Shown here one piece after another: positions 18,172-28,469 of a stretch of 64,000 bases of DNA (positions are counted from its first letter, which is position 1; the number at the start of each line of letters is the position of its first letter). The stretch comes from an uncultured Bacteroidales bacterium (GTDB taxonomy: Bacteria > Bacteroidota > Bacteroidia > Bacteroidales > UBA932), in assembly GCA_944326365.1 (NCBI GenBank), contig CALVDR010000005.1, positions 62,001-126,000 of the forward strand. The letters are read 5' to 3'. Under the pieces are notes generated by a model, which was not told where the DNA came from, searched no databases, and saw nothing but the letters and a program-made list of their open reading frames with translations. Both the position numbers and the translations under genes were made by a program.

Positions 18172-18828
18172 ATGAACCGTATTCTGACACTTTCCGCTTT
18201 TCTGGCCGCTCTCCTGCTCATGATTTCATGCGGGGGAGACGGCCGGGTCATACCCAAGAAAAAGATGTCCGAGATATATGCGGACATGTTTACGGCGGAC
18301 CAGTGGATAAGCCAGAACTACAAGGCGTCCAGAGTAGCTGACACGACGATGGTATATGAAGCCATCTTCGAGAAATACGGCTATGACTCTGAAGATTACA
18401 GGAAGAGCGTGGACCACTATATCCAGGATCCTGACCGTTTTGCCAGGATTCTGAGGCAGACTGTCCTTGTCCTTGAAGACAGGATGGCTGATCAGAAAGC
18501 CGAACTCAGAAAGCTGAAGTCGCTGCAAGCGGCGCAGCCGGACATTACATTCGAGTTCGACTTTGACAGTATCTGGATATTCGAAAACGGCTATCCGCGG
18601 CTTGCCGGAAGGGACAGCCTGGAGTATTTTGTCGGGAAACAGGAATATTTCATCCTGGATTTGAAACCTCTGGCCGACCCTGAAGAAGTGTCAGGCCCGG
18701 AAATTTATTTCCCGCAGGATTCGCTTATCACGCCGGATCCGGTCACTGATACCCTGACCGCAGGTGATACATTGTCCGTCTGTGATTCGGTTGCAGTCGG
18801 GGATACGGCCGGGAGACAGGTCCAGTAA
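18172..18828 (+). CDS. DUF4296 domain-containing lipoprotein
   Basis: 218 residues with a lipoprotein signal (hydrophobic about 4-17, lipobox LMISCGG, Cys about 20), so it is probably membrane-anchored. The domain at about 28-115 (RVIPKKKMSEIYADMFTADQW) matches DUF4296, a Bacteroidota family of unknown function. The C-terminal region is acidic and Thr/Asp-rich with low complexity. It begins 7 bases after pheT and precedes the amidohydrolase gene. Confidence 0.82.
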   Translation: MNRILTLSAFLAALLLMISCGGDGRVIPKKKMSEIYADMFTADQWISQNYKASRVADTTMVYEAIFEKYGYDSEDYRKSVDHYIQDPDRFARILRQTVLVLEDRMADQKAELRKLKSLQAAQPDITFEFDFDSIWIFENGYPRLAGRDSLEYFVGKQEYFILDLKPLADPEEVSGPEIYFPQDSLITPDPVTDTLTAGDTLSVCDSVAVGDTAGRQVQ

Positions 18829-18853
18829 AAAATGATGTAAGAGAAAAACAAGG

Positions 18854-20041
18854 ATGAACAGAACAGCAGCCGATTTCATTTATACCGGACTCTCGGATGA
18901 ACCTATCCGGAACGGGTTTGTGGAATATACAGACGAAGGAACAGTCACTGCCATCGGCGAGTGTCAGGACCTGGCCTCGGAGACGGATTTCCGTCCGGGC
19001 GCCATCATGCCCGGCTTCGTGAATTCGCATTGCCATCTGGAACTTTCGCATTTGAGAGGAAAGTTCACGAAAGGCAGCGGCATGTCCGGTTTCATAGACC
19101 AGATAAACGAACTGCGGGATTTCACTACGGTGGAAAACAAGAAGGCGGAAGCCGCCAGATGGATGGACATCCTCTGGAAGCAGGGCGTATCTGCCATGTC
19201 GGATATCAGCAACTGTGATGACACTTTTGCCCTGAAATCACGCAGTCCGCTCTATACCAGGACATTCCTCGAAGTATTCGGAACAGAGCCTCAGGACTGC
19301 GGATCTGTCATCGACGGAGTGAGAAAACTCTCGGAGGAAGCTGCCTCGTTCGGTATTGATGCGGCACCTACTCCCCATGCCTGCTATACCATGAGTCCGG
19401 AACTCGTGACTGCGGCCTCTGCGGAAGGTCTTGCTGCCGGGTATCTCTCTTATCATTCCGAAGAAAGCCGGGAAGAGGAGGAGCTTCTGATTTCAGGAAC
19501 AGGTGCCCTTGCGGACAATTATCACGGCCGTCACCTGAGTACTCCTCCTGTCACAGGGAAGCCGTCCCTGATGTATTTCGTCGACAGGCTTCTGAAAGTC
19601 CACGAACCTCCTTTCGACGAACACATACTGCTGGTCCACAATGTTTGCCTGACGCAGGAAGCTCTGGACTATGCACTCGGTTATCTGAAAAATGTCTGGT
19701 GGACAGTGTGTCCGTTGTCCAATATATTCATACACAACGCCCTGCCGCCGATTCCGCTTATGAGGAAGAACGGACTCAGGATTACGGTAGGTACTGATTC
19801 CCTGTCCAGCAACGATACTCTGGACATGGTGAAAGAGATGTTCTGTCTCCAGGAAGCTTTTCCTGAGGTTCCGACAGGGGAGATAGTACGCTGGGCTTCC
19901 TACAACGGTGCGGATTTCCTGTCCAAAACCGCTGTTCTTGGTTCGATAGAGCCTGGAAAGGCTCCTGGACTCGTGTGGGTGAAGAATCTGGATGCAGATG
20001 CAAGACTGACTTCCGCCAGTGCATCGGAGAGAATAATCTGA
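18854..20041 (+). CDS. Amidohydrolase superfamily protein (TrzN/chlorohydrolase-like deaminase)
   Basis: 395 residues, cytoplasmic. Metal-binding signatures of the TIM-barrel amidohydrolases are present: NSHCHLELSHL near residue 56, a histidine in the HSEES segment, and the late Asp in GTDSLSSNDTLDM. Relatives deaminate purine or pterin rings, or adenosine-type metabolites such as 6-amino-6-deoxyfutalosine; the substrate here cannot be fixed. It forms a tight cluster with the radical SAM gene that follows after 10 bases. Confidence 0.8.
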   Translation: MNRTAADFIYTGLSDEPIRNGFVEYTDEGTVTAIGECQDLASETDFRPGAIMPGFVNSHCHLELSHLRGKFTKGSGMSGFIDQINELRDFTTVENKKAEAARWMDILWKQGVSAMSDISNCDDTFALKSRSPLYTRTFLEVFGTEPQDCGSVIDGVRKLSEEAASFGIDAAPTPHACYTMSPELVTAASAEGLAAGYLSYHSEESREEEELLISGTGALADNYHGRHLSTPPVTGKPSLMYFVDRLLKVHEPPFDEHILLVHNVCLTQEALDYALGYLKNVWWTVCPLSNIFIHNALPPIPLMRKNGLRITVGTDSLSSNDTLDMVKEMFCLQEAFPEVPTGEIVRWASYNGADFLSKTAVLGSIEPGKAPGLVWVKNLDADARLTSASASERII

Positions 20042-20051
20042 CAGGGTCGCC

Positions 20052-20810
20052 ATGCTTAGATTCCACAACATAGTATTCGGACCGATACACAGCCGCAGGC
20101 TCGGTTCTTCATTGGGCATCAATCTGCTGCCCGAGCACGGGAAACTGTGCAATTTCGACTGCATCTATTGCGAATGCGGCTGGAACAAGGACGGACGCGG
20201 AGATACGGTCATGCCGTCTGCAGAAGAGGTTTCGCATGCTCTGGAAGCGAAACTGAAGGAATGCGCGGAACAGGGGACTCCTATAGATTCCATTACATTC
20301 TCAGGTCACGGCGAGCCGACTTTGAATCCTCATTTCCCTGAAATCATTGCGCAGACAGTAAGTCTGCGCGACAGATATTGCCCTCGGGCAAAGGTGTCGG
20401 TGCTTACGAATGCGACGACGGTGAACCGACCGGAGATTTTCGAAGCGCTCACTAAGGTGGACAATCCGATAATGAAGCTGGATGCTTCCACTTATGATGG
20501 AGTGGTTCTGGTGAACAGGCCGTCAGGCAGCTACGATATAGAGGCCATTGTCAGCGGTCTCTCCAGATTCGGCGGTGATTTCGTGCTGCAGACCATGTTC
20601 CTGAAGTCTCCGGAGTTCGACACGGCATCGGAAGGTAATCTGCCTGGCTGGATGGATATAGTCCGCAGGCTGAGACCTCGCGAGATCATGGTCTATACAC
20701 TGGACAGGGAGACACCGGAAAAGGATCTGGAGAAATACACTGTGGAAGAGATGACTGCTCTGGTACAGCCTCTGATAGACGAAGGCTTTTTCGTCCAGAT
20801 AAGAGGGTAG
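20052..20810 (+). CDS. Radical SAM protein (COG0731-like)
   Basis: 252 residues. The [4Fe-4S]/SAM motif is C33/C37/C40 in KLCNFDCIYCEC, preceded by the family signature FGPIHSRRLGSSLGINLLP; TFSGHGEPTLNP and VSVLTNAT complete the radical SAM core. The group is related to the archaeal tRNA-wybutosine enzymes (TYW1-like fold), but the bacterial members have no assigned reaction that I know of. Its start lies 10 bases after the amidohydrolase stop. Confidence 0.85.
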   Translation: MLRFHNIVFGPIHSRRLGSSLGINLLPEHGKLCNFDCIYCECGWNKDGRGDTVMPSAEEVSHALEAKLKECAEQGTPIDSITFSGHGEPTLNPHFPEIIAQTVSLRDRYCPRAKVSVLTNATTVNRPEIFEALTKVDNPIMKLDASTYDGVVLVNRPSGSYDIEAIVSGLSRFGGDFVLQTMFLKSPEFDTASEGNLPGWMDIVRRLRPREIMVYTLDRETPEKDLEKYTVEEMTALVQPLIDEGFFVQIRG

Positions 20811-20845
20811 GCGGATCATCCGGCAGGAATAGGGAGGAATGTTAT

Positions 20846-21301
20846 ATGAGAACTGTAGTACAGAGAGTGGCGCATGCTTCGGTGTCTGTTCCGGCGGAGA
20901 ATTACGAAGCCGGCATTGGCGCAGGCCTCATGATATTGGCGGCTTTCGAGGATTCGGATACAGATGCTGATCTGGAATGGATGGCGAAAAAGCTCTGCGC
21001 TCTCAGGATTTTCGACGATGCGGCGGGAGTGATGAACCTGTCGGTAATGGATGTCGGTGGAGAGATATTGTGTATCAGCCAGTTTACCCTTTACGCTTCT
21101 ACGGCGAGAGGAAACAGACCGTCCTATATAAGGGCGGCGAAACCTGCTGTATCAGAGCCTTTATATGAGAAATTCTGCAAGGTTCTCGAGGAATATTCAG
21201 GAAAATATGTGAAAAGAGGCATTTTCGGGGCGGATATGAAAGTCTCGCTTCTGAATGACGGGCCTGTGACCATAATAATTGATTCCAAAACCAAGGAGTG
21301 A
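20846..21301 (+). CDS. dtd: D-aminoacyl-tRNA deacylase
   Basis: Hydrolyses D-aminoacyl-tRNAs and glycyl-tRNA-Ala, a proofreading enzyme of translation; 151 residues. The SQFTLYA catalytic motif (about residues 76-82) and the C-terminal NDGPVTI motif (Gly-Pro) are both present, with the MRTVVQRVAHASVSV start. Three bases separate it from deoC. Confidence 0.95.
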   Translation: MRTVVQRVAHASVSVPAENYEAGIGAGLMILAAFEDSDTDADLEWMAKKLCALRIFDDAAGVMNLSVMDVGGEILCISQFTLYASTARGNRPSYIRAAKPAVSEPLYEKFCKVLEEYSGKYVKRGIFGADMKVSLLNDGPVTIIIDSKTKE

Positions 21302-21304
21302 CAT

Positions 21305-22198
21305 ATGACGGATTTATTGAAAAAATACGATTATGCCCCTGACAAGGTGGCGATTGACCATGCGCTTGAAATCATAGCTGGAAATGCGGACAGTGTCATG
21401 TCGCATGATGTACTGAAGGACTGTCTTTCGATGATAGATCTGACTTCCCTCAAGACAGAGGATACACCGGCATCCATTACGAAACTGGTGGAGAAGGTGA
21501 ATGCTTTCCACGAGAGTTTCCCGGGATACTCACTTCCTGCTTCCATCTGCGTATATCCGAATTTCGCAGGTGTGGTGAAAGCCGCGAAGAAATGTGACGA
21601 TGTGCATGTGACAGTGGTGTCTGCCTGTTTTCCTTCATCCCAGAGTTTTCTGGAGGTGAAACTGAAGGAATGCGAAATGGCTGTGTGCAACGGTGCAGAT
21701 GAGGTGGATATCGTTCTTTCACTGAGTGCTTTCCTGTCCGGTGATTATGAGGCTGCAGGAAATGAAATCAAGGCTGTTCGTCAGACAATAGATGCTGCGG
21801 CTGCAGCGCAGGGACGCACGGTTACGCTGAAGGTGATTCTGGAGACAGGGCTACTTATCTCTCACGAGCTTATCGCGCAGGCGTCATTCCTGGCCATGGA
21901 GTCAGGTGCGGATTTCATAAAGACTTCTACGGGAAAGGTGAGTGTGAATGCCACTCCTGCCGCAGCTTACGTGATGTGCCAGTGTATAGCGAAGTATTAT
22001 GATAAGACAGGCAGGAAGGTCGGATTCAAGCCGGCAGGCGGCATTTCGACCTCGCTTGACGCTGTCTGCTATTATTCCATAGTTTCGACTGTTCTCGGCA
22101 AGGAATGGCTGGACAAGTCTCTCTTTCGTTTCGGCGTCAGCCGTCTGGCTAATACAGTCCTTTCGGATATCGAGCAGCGGACAGTGAACTATTATTGA
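21305..22198 (+). CDS. deoC: Deoxyribose-phosphate aldolase
   Basis: Converts 2-deoxyribose-5-phosphate to glyceraldehyde-3-phosphate and acetaldehyde; nucleoside catabolism, cytoplasm. 297 residues, the longer form seen in Bacteroidales. The Schiff-base lysine lies in the DFIKTSTGKVS segment, and the partner lysine in VGFKPAGGIS; the GADEVDIVLSL strand is typical of the TIM barrel. Ends before a bidirectional terminator facing nuoN. Confidence 0.95.
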   Translation: MTDLLKKYDYAPDKVAIDHALEIIAGNADSVMSHDVLKDCLSMIDLTSLKTEDTPASITKLVEKVNAFHESFPGYSLPASICVYPNFAGVVKAAKKCDDVHVTVVSACFPSSQSFLEVKLKECEMAVCNGADEVDIVLSLSAFLSGDYEAAGNEIKAVRQTIDAAAAAQGRTVTLKVILETGLLISHELIAQASFLAMESGADFIKTSTGKVSVNATPAAAYVMCQCIAKYYDKTGRKVGFKPAGGISTSLDAVCYYSIVSTVLGKEWLDKSLFRFGVSRLANTVLSDIEQRTVNYY

Positions 22199-22244
22199 GT
22201 CCGGCTTATTAAAAGGGTGATTTTAATTTTCTGAAATTGATATG

Positions 22245-22273
22245 AAAAAAAGCGGCCGTCAAGCCGCTTTTTC
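22245..22273. terminator. Bidirectional terminator between deoC and nuoN
   Basis: AGCGGC (22251-22256) pairs with GCCGCT (22263-22268), flanked by an A-run on the left and a T-run on the right, so it works in both directions for the convergent deoC and nuo transcripts. Confidence 0.85.
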
Positions 22274-22313
22274 TCGTTATATTGTCATTGGCCGGGGACG
22301 GCCCATGATAAAA

Positions 22314-23744
22314 CTACATTCCGAAGGCGTAGAGATTGATTCCGTCGAAGACCGAACTTGCGAGTCCCAGAATCAGGATTCCGGCCAGGCAGAGCAGGAG
22401 GCTCAGACGGGTGCTGTTGTCGCTGCGGAACGTTGCGATAGGGGAGTCGTTCGGCGTGATGAACATCGCCTTGACCACCAGCATGTAGTAGTACAGGGAT
22501 ATGATCGTGTTCAGCAGGGCTATGAAGACCAGCACATGGAAACCCTGCTCGAAAGCTGCAGCGAAGATGAAGAACTTCGAGAAGAACCCTGCGAAAGGAG
22601 GGATTCCTGCCAGAGAGAAAATGGCCAGCATCATCACGATCGCCAGTTTCGGATTCGTCTTGTAAAGTCCGTTGTAGTCTTCCATGTTCACTTTCCCGCT
22701 GTTCTGCTCCACTGCGGTGATCACTCCGAATGCCGCGAGATTCGCCACCATGTACACAAGTACATAATAGACGAGGGATGTCATTCCATACGGAGTGCCG
22801 CTGATGACTGCCAGCATGATGTAGCCGGCCTGCGATATGGACGAGAATGCCAGGAACCTCTTCAGATTCTTCTGCCTGATGGCGAAGAGGTTGGCAACGG
22901 TTATACTCAGTACGATGACGATGTACAGGAGTGTCTGCCAGTATTCCACCATAGGAGCGAACACCTTGATCAGCACGACCATCAGTGCGAATGCCGCTGC
23001 GGCCTTGGATACTACGGACAGGTATGATGTGACAGGAGTAGGCGCGCCTTCGTAGGTGTCGGCTGTCCAGAGGTGGAACGGCACGAGGGATATCTTGAAA
23101 CCAAGACCGGTGAAGAAAAACACCATGGCCAGTATCTGCAATGCGCTGCCGTTGATCATAGGCACCATGTCTTCGAAGTAGAGGGTGCCTGTGGTCCCGT
23201 AAAAGAAGGAAATTCCGTAAAGCATTAGACCGCTGGCGAAAAGTGCGCTCAGGATATACTTGGCTCCTGCCTCTGCCGAGTTGTGCTTGTACTTGTCGAA
23301 GGCCACAAGACACGACATCGGTACGGAAGCAAGCTCCAGCCCGATGAAGAACATCATGAAATGGCCGGCGCTGACCATGAAGTCCATTCCCAGAAGGGTG
23401 GACAGGGTCAGGACATAGAACTCGCCCCTCTTGAATTCCGTATCAGGTTTCCTGAGCCAGGAATCCGACAGAAGGAAAACCAGAAGCGTGCCTATGGCGA
23501 GAACGCTTTTCACAATGCTGTAAATCGGGGCGTAAACGAACATCCCTCCGAAGATCGAAGCGTTTTCCTGCTGGTAAGGCCAGACTGTCCCTGCTATGAA
23601 GAGCAGCATGAGGGTGCATATCACTCCGTGGAAATACTTGCGACCCCTGGCTCCTGCGATGAGGTCATAAAGCAGGGCTGCGATGATCACCCCTACCAGG
23701 GCGATTTCAGTGTACATGTAAGTCAATATAGTAGAGAAGTCCAT
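22314..23744 (-). CDS. nuoN: NADH-quinone oxidoreductase-like subunit N
   Basis: Proton-pumping antiporter-like membrane subunit of complex I; 476 residues, about 14 hydrophobic helices. The proton-channel signature [23 protein letters not shown] is clear, followed by the [13 protein letters not shown] lysine/helix region. Last gene of the operon: it starts 1 base after the nuoM stop and ends before the terminator facing deoC. Confidence 0.95.
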   Translation of the reverse strand: MDFSTILTYMYTEIALVGVIIAALLYDLIAGARGRKYFHGVICTLMLLFIAGTVWPYQQENASIFGGMFVYAPIYSIVKSVLAIGTLLVFLLSDSWLRKPDTEFKRGEFYVLTLSTLLGMDFMVSAGHFMMFFIGLELASVPMSCLVAFDKYKHNSAEAGAKYILSALFASGLMLYGISFFYGTTGTLYFEDMVPMINGSALQILAMVFFFTGLGFKISLVPFHLWTADTYEGAPTPVTSYLSVVSKAAAAFALMVVLIKVFAPMVEYWQTLLYIVIVLSITVANLFAIRQKNLKRFLAFSSISQAGYIMLAVISGTPYGMTSLVYYVLVYMVANLAAFGVITAVEQNSGKVNMEDYNGLYKTNPKLAIVMMLAIFSLAGIPPFAGFFSKFFIFAAAFEQGFHVLVFIALLNTIISLYYYMLVVKAMFITPNDSPIATFRSDNSTRLSLLLCLAGILILGLASSVFDGINLYAFGM

Positions 23745-23745
23745 A

Positions 23746-25230
23746 TCAGTTCAAAATATGTGAGATTATCGGTAATACGCTTTCACTGATCATGTCGCTC
23801 ATCCACAGCGGAGAGAGACCCAGTCCTGCGATGGCCACGATCAGTACGATGACTGCCAGACGTTCATCCCATGTGGCATCAGTGAGTTTCAGATGCTCCG
23901 GGTTCGTGCATGTACCGTAGAGGATTTTTCCTACAAGCCTCAGGATATAGACAGCGGTGATGACTATGGATGTGCAGGCTATGATGGTCACGACCCTGTG
24001 GAATGTATCGTTGACCATGAAGGCACCGTTGAATATGGTCATCTCAGCCACGAAACCGCTCAGTCCCGGAAGTCCGAGGTTTGCCAGACCTGCGATCACA
24101 TAGCAGACAGACAGGAACGGCATGATTTTCATCAGACCGTTGAGTTCCCTGATGTCCCTGGTGTGTGTCCTGCCGTAGATCATACCTATCAGGGCGAAGA
24201 AAAGGGCCGTCATAAGACCGTGGCTCAGCATCTGGAGGACTGCACCGGTGGCGGCAGTGGTGTTCATCATCAGTATGGCGAAAAGCACCAGACCGCAGTG
24301 TGATACGGATGAATATGCATTGATATACTTGAGGTCAGTCTGCACGCAGGCTGAGAATGCTCCGTAAACCACGGATATGGTAGTGAGTATGATGAATATC
24401 CAGCTGAGTTCCTGTGCTGCTTCCGGCAGGAGATACATGGCTATGCGGAAGCATCCGTAGCCTCCCAGTTTCATCAGCACGCCTGCATGAAGCATGGATA
24501 CTGCCGTAGGTGCTGAAGCGTGACCGTCCGGGCTCCATGTGTGGAACGGGAACAAGGCTCCGAGCACTCCGAATCCGATGAAGACTATCGGGAACCATAT
24601 TCTCTGCATTTCTACCGGGATATTGTGCAGGGCAGCTATTTCGTTGAGGTTCATGGTAGTCGCTCCGGAACCGAAATAGATACCCAGAATGCCTATCAGT
24701 ATCAGTGCCGAACCGCCCATCAGCATCAGGGTCAGTTTCATGGCCGAATACTCTTTCCTGCCTGTACCCCATACGCCTATCAGCAGGTACATCGGGATGA
24801 GCGCGACTTCGTAGAACATGAACATGGTGAAAAGGTCCACGGAAATGAAGAATCCGAACACTCCCACGCTCAGAAGGCAGAACCACATGAAGAACTCCTT
24901 CACTCCATCCTTCATCTTCCATGAAGCGAATGTTCCGGTGAAAACGATTATGGCTGAAAGCAGTATCATGGCGACTGAAATCCCGTCCACGCCTACGGCA
25001 TATTCGATGTTCAGCGGCCTGTACCACATGAAACTGTCAGTCAGGAGCATTTCGGCAGTCTGTCCGTCAGCTCTCATTCCCAGGAATATGAACACCAGGG
25101 CGACAGCCAGACCCAGCAGGACGGATGAGCCTGCCACCATGACGGCATGTATTTGCTTGGTGTTCCTGGATATCCACAGCCCGAGCATCATCAGCAGGGG
25201 GACAGCAGGGAAAAGTGACAATATATTCAT
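23746..25230 (-). CDS. nuoM: NADH-quinone oxidoreductase-like subunit M
   Basis: Antiporter-like membrane subunit of complex I; 494 residues. The conserved glutamate segment [18 protein letters not shown], the [20 protein letters not shown] channel segment and the YSSVSHCG segment are present. It lies between nuoL and nuoN; the 57-base gap to nuoL is the largest between these late subunits. Confidence 0.95.
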   Translation of the reverse strand: MNILSLFPAVPLLMMLGLWISRNTKQIHAVMVAGSSVLLGLAVALVFIFLGMRADGQTAEMLLTDSFMWYRPLNIEYAVGVDGISVAMILLSAIIVFTGTFASWKMKDGVKEFFMWFCLLSVGVFGFFISVDLFTMFMFYEVALIPMYLLIGVWGTGRKEYSAMKLTLMLMGGSALILIGILGIYFGSGATTMNLNEIAALHNIPVEMQRIWFPIVFIGFGVLGALFPFHTWSPDGHASAPTAVSMLHAGVLMKLGGYGCFRIAMYLLPEAAQELSWIFIILTTISVVYGAFSACVQTDLKYINAYSSVSHCGLVLFAILMMNTTAATGAVLQMLSHGLMTALFFALIGMIYGRTHTRDIRELNGLMKIMPFLSVCYVIAGLANLGLPGLSGFVAEMTIFNGAFMVNDTFHRVVTIIACTSIVITAVYILRLVGKILYGTCTNPEHLKLTDATWDERLAVIVLIVAIAGLGLSPLWMSDMISESVLPIISHILN

Positions 25231-25287
25231 ATCTTGATGTCAGTTTATTCTGTTATTAGCGTCATTCCGACAAAATTATATACTATC

Positions 25288-27177
25288 TCAAATCAGCAGA
25301 AGTATCACCACGAGGCCGAGAGCACCGCCGAGGAACCATATCCCGTACTTCTGCACGTTTCCGCTCTGCATCCCCTTGATGAGCCATGAGCATTGGTTGG
25401 AAATCCATGCCAGCATGTTCATGAATCCGTCCACCACGTGCCTGTCGAACCATGCTATCGGAGTGGAAATGCATGCGAATATGATTCTGTGCGTGACGAA
25501 CTGATAGATTTCATCTATGTAGAATCTGTGGTATGCAGCCTTGTGCAGACCGCTGAACTTCGCGGCGAGACTGTCAGCCACCGTTCTGTCTTCCCTGAGA
25601 TACATCCAGGTAGCTATCGCAATGCCTGCGGCCGCCACGCAGAGACTGGTCGCCGCTACCGCCCAGTCAATGTGGATGTGATAGGCCTGGCCGTTGCTGC
25701 TGACAAACTCCCCGAACGGAATCCATCCGGCAAACAGTGTCACGGCTGCCAGGAAGATCAGAGGGATTGTCATGGTGAGAGGAGCCTCATGAGGCGTATG
25801 CTCTGCATGCAGTTCCTTGTTTTCCTTTCCCCAGAAAATGCAGTAGTAAAGTCTGAACATATAAAATGCAGTGAGACCTGCGATGAATGTCATCACCCAT
25901 CCCATCACAGGGCTGAAACCGAAACATGCAGCCAGGATTTCATCCTTTGAGAAGAATCCGCTCAGCGGCCAGATTCCTGCTATGGCAAGACATGCCACCA
26001 GGAACGTGACATGGGTCACAGGCATGTATTTCCTGAGTCCGCCCATAGCCGACATTTCGTTCGAATGCACTGCATGTATGATGCAGCCGGCTCCCAGGAA
26101 GAGGAGAGCCTTGAACATGGCGTGCGTGAACAGATGGAACATGGAAGCCATGTATCCGAGTCCTCCCTCGTGAGGATCTGCCGATGTGCAGACGCCCAGA
26201 GCCACTATCATGAAGCCTATCTGGGATATCGTACTGAAAGCCAGGACTCTCTTGATATCGCTCTGTACACAGGCCACCACCGCTGCATAAAGTGCGGTGA
26301 ACGCGCCCACATATGCCGTGATATGAAGCACTTCAGGAGCATATCCGATGAACAGCGGGAACATCCTCGCCACCAGGTAGACACCGGCGACGACCATGGT
26401 CGCAGCGTGTATCAGTGCCGAAACCGGAGTCGGACCCTCCATGGCATCCGGAAGCCATATATGCAAAGGGAACATGGCACTCTTTCCGGCACCTCCGATG
26501 AACATCAGACCGAGAGCCAACGGCAGGAAAACCTTTGCCGAGCCGATCACGGCTGAATCAGGGGTGAAGGAGAATGAGCCGGTGTAGAACCCGTAGATCA
26601 GTATGCCTATCAGGAAGCCGAGGTCCGCGAACCTGGTCACTATGAACGCCTTCTTCGATGCGGCTATAGCCTCTTTCTTCGTATAGTAGAATCCGATCAG
26701 AAGGTATGAGCTGACGCCCACAAGCTCCCAGAAGATATACATCTGGAAGATATTGGTCGCTACCACCAGTCCGAGCATGCTCATGGTGAACAGGGAAAGG
26801 AAAGCGTAGTATCTCTGGAATCCTCTCTCTCCCTTCATGTACCCGAAGGAATATATGTGGACCATGAACGAAACGGTGGAAATGACCACCAGCATCATTA
26901 CGGATATAGGGTCCAGAAGTATTCCGAGGTCAATGTGGAGATTCCCTCCGAATGGAAGCCATTCGGCATTCCATGGTATCATGGTAGGGAAGAGCCCTTC
27001 GGCATTCCTGCCTCCTACGAAATATGAGATAGCCGTCCAGTAGCTGAGCACGGCCACTGCGCCTGTCACCACAGTACCGAATATCCCGGCAGCAGTCGGC
27101 TTCAGTTTAGTGTCGAGCAGGCCTATGAGCAGAAAGCTCAGAAAAGGCAGCAAAAGTATCAGAATCGTATATTCCAT
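25288..27177 (-). CDS. nuoL: NADH-quinone oxidoreductase-like subunit L
   Basis: Largest antiporter-like subunit of complex I, with the long lateral helix; 629 residues. Seen: IFWELVGVSSYLLIGFYYTK, the KSAMFPLHIWLPDAMEGPTPVSALIHAATMV proton-channel region, and a C-terminal amphipathic part ending in a hydrophobic anchor (GGALGLVVILLLI). Length is normal, so the lateral helix is probably intact. It begins 16 bases after nuoK. Confidence 0.96.
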   Translation of the reverse strand: MEYTILILLLPFLSFLLIGLLDTKLKPTAAGIFGTVVTGAVAVLSYWTAISYFVGGRNAEGLFPTMIPWNAEWLPFGGNLHIDLGILLDPISVMMLVVISTVSFMVHIYSFGYMKGERGFQRYYAFLSLFTMSMLGLVVATNIFQMYIFWELVGVSSYLLIGFYYTKKEAIAASKKAFIVTRFADLGFLIGILIYGFYTGSFSFTPDSAVIGSAKVFLPLALGLMFIGGAGKSAMFPLHIWLPDAMEGPTPVSALIHAATMVVAGVYLVARMFPLFIGYAPEVLHITAYVGAFTALYAAVVACVQSDIKRVLAFSTISQIGFMIVALGVCTSADPHEGGLGYMASMFHLFTHAMFKALLFLGAGCIIHAVHSNEMSAMGGLRKYMPVTHVTFLVACLAIAGIWPLSGFFSKDEILAACFGFSPVMGWVMTFIAGLTAFYMFRLYYCIFWGKENKELHAEHTPHEAPLTMTIPLIFLAAVTLFAGWIPFGEFVSSNGQAYHIHIDWAVAATSLCVAAAGIAIATWMYLREDRTVADSLAAKFSGLHKAAYHRFYIDEIYQFVTHRIIFACISTPIAWFDRHVVDGFMNMLAWISNQCSWLIKGMQSGNVQKYGIWFLGGALGLVVILLLI

Positions 27178-27193
27178 ATCAGTCTCGATATTT

Positions 27194-27502
27194 TTACCAC
27201 TTCATCTTGTCCAGATTCTTCACCTGGATATTTTTCATGTTGCGGTAGATGTTTATGATGATGGCGATAGCCACCGCTGTCTCCGCCGCGCTGATGCCGA
27301 TGGCGAAGAGCGAGAAGAAGAATCCTTCAAGCTGTCCCGGGAACAGGAAGCGGTTGAACACTACGAAGTTTATGTCTACCGAATTCAGTATCAGCTCCAC
27401 GGCTATGAGCATGGCAAGCAGGTTTCTCCGTGTCAGGAATCCGTATATGCCCACGAACATCATGATGGTGGAGACGATCAGGTAATATTCCATATGTACC
27501 AT
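27194..27502 (-). CDS. nuoK: NADH-quinone oxidoreductase-like subunit K
   Basis: Small three-helix membrane subunit of the proton path; 102 residues, standard length. The conserved glutamates sit in MLIAVELILNSVDINFV and in the AAETAVAIAI helix. Twelve bases separate it from nuoJ. Confidence 0.95.
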   Translation of the reverse strand: MVHMEYYLIVSTIMMFVGIYGFLTRRNLLAMLIAVELILNSVDINFVVFNRFLFPGQLEGFFFSLFAIGISAAETAVAIAIIINIYRNMKNIQVKNLDKMKW

Positions 27503-27514
27503 AAAAAATCCTCC

Positions 27515-28024
27515 TTATCTTTTTCTGGCTATCAGGATACCTCCTATGATGCAGGCGAGGAGCAGTACGCTTATCACCTCGAACGGAAGTACGTAACCAT
27601 ATTTTTCCGTGCTCATCAGAGCAAAACCTATTTCCTTTACCGGCAGTTCGCCGTGCTCGAAGACCGGATTCAGGAACTTGTGCTTGAGCATGACGAAAAG
27701 ACATATGCCCATGGCTGCCAGCGTGGCCACGAGTCCTGCGAAGAATTTGCTTTTCTTCAGTTTCTCGGCCTGGTCACCCTCACTCGAAGTAAGCAGGATG
27801 GAGAATACGTAGAGTACAGTGATACCTCCCGCATAGACCAGCAGCTGGACAGCCCCCAGGAAAGAGTAGTTCAGCTGGAAATAGATGCCGGCTGTACCTA
27901 TCAGTACGAAAAGCAGATATGTGGCCGCTCTCAGGATTCTCTTCGTGGAGACAGCCAGGACGGAACTCACCACGATGAACACGGCGAGCACTGCAAATAC
28001 GATCAGATCTAGAGTAATATTCAT
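27515..28024 (-). CDS. nuoJ: NADH-quinone oxidoreductase-like subunit J
   Basis: Membrane subunit of complex I; 169 residues with five hydrophobic helices. The AVQLLVYAGGITVLYVFSI segment carries the pi-bulge helix typical of NuoJ/ND6. Starts 2 bases after the nuoI stop codon. Confidence 0.94.
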   Translation of the reverse strand: MNITLDLIVFAVLAVFIVVSSVLAVSTKRILRAATYLLFVLIGTAGIYFQLNYSFLGAVQLLVYAGGITVLYVFSILLTSSEGDQAEKLKKSKFFAGLVATLAAMGICLFVMLKHKFLNPVFEHGELPVKEIGFALMSTEKYGYVLPFEVISVLLLACIIGGILIARKR

Positions 28025-28026
28025 GG

Positions 28027-28467
28027 CTATTTCTTGTTCAGAGTTTTGACGAGCTTGCTTCTGGTGAATACCGCATGCTCGAATGCGGTGGAGAATTCTA
28101 TCGCATCATGCGGGCAGGCGTTCACGCAGAGATGGCAGAACATGCATGAGCCGAGGTCGTATTCATATTTTACCAGATGCTTTTTCGATTTTCCCGTTTC
28201 AGGGTCGGTCACCGTTTCTGATGTGATCCTGATACTTCCGTTCGGGCACGCCATCTGGCAGAGACCGCAGGCTATGCACTTGTTATTCCCGTTTTCATCG
28301 GACGGCATGGTCAGCTCTCCGCAGAACCTTTCGTTCATTTTCAGTGTAGCCCTGTTCTCCGGATAGCATTCGGTGATCTTCTTCGTGAAGAACTCCCTGA
28401 ATGTCACCTTCATTCCGGTCAGGAGCGATCCCAAGCCGCTAAAGATACCTTTTATATAGTTGATCAT
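28027..28467 (-). CDS. nuoI: NADH-quinone oxidoreductase-like subunit I (two [4Fe-4S] clusters)
   Basis: Electron-carrying subunit of the peripheral arm; 146 residues. Two ferredoxin motifs are complete: CIACGLCQMACP (with CP) and CMFCHLCVNACP, holding clusters N6a and N6b. The frame is open to 28614 but the extension overlaps nuoH; MINYIKGIF at 28467, 2 bases after the nuoH stop, is the natural start. As this complex lacks NuoE/F/G, these clusters may be the entry point for electrons from a soluble donor (inference). Confidence 0.95.
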   Translation of the reverse strand: MINYIKGIFSGLGSLLTGMKVTFREFFTKKITECYPENRATLKMNERFCGELTMPSDENGNNKCIACGLCQMACPNGSIRITSETVTDPETGKSKKHLVKYEYDLGSCMFCHLCVNACPHDAIEFSTAFEHAVFTRSKLVKTLNKK

Positions 28468-28469
28468 GA

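Noticed and set aside
25271..25278. TAATTTTG -7-like box between nuoL and nuoM
   Set aside because: A single 8-base degenerate match in an AT-rich gap inside an operon is expected by chance; no -33 box.
27110..28012. 300-codon plus-strand frame opposite nuoJ/nuoK (and a 352-codon one at 30099-31157 opposite nuoCD)
   Set aside because: Both are antisense shadows of conserved complex I genes; composition (His/Glu-rich) is that of a reversed coding strand.
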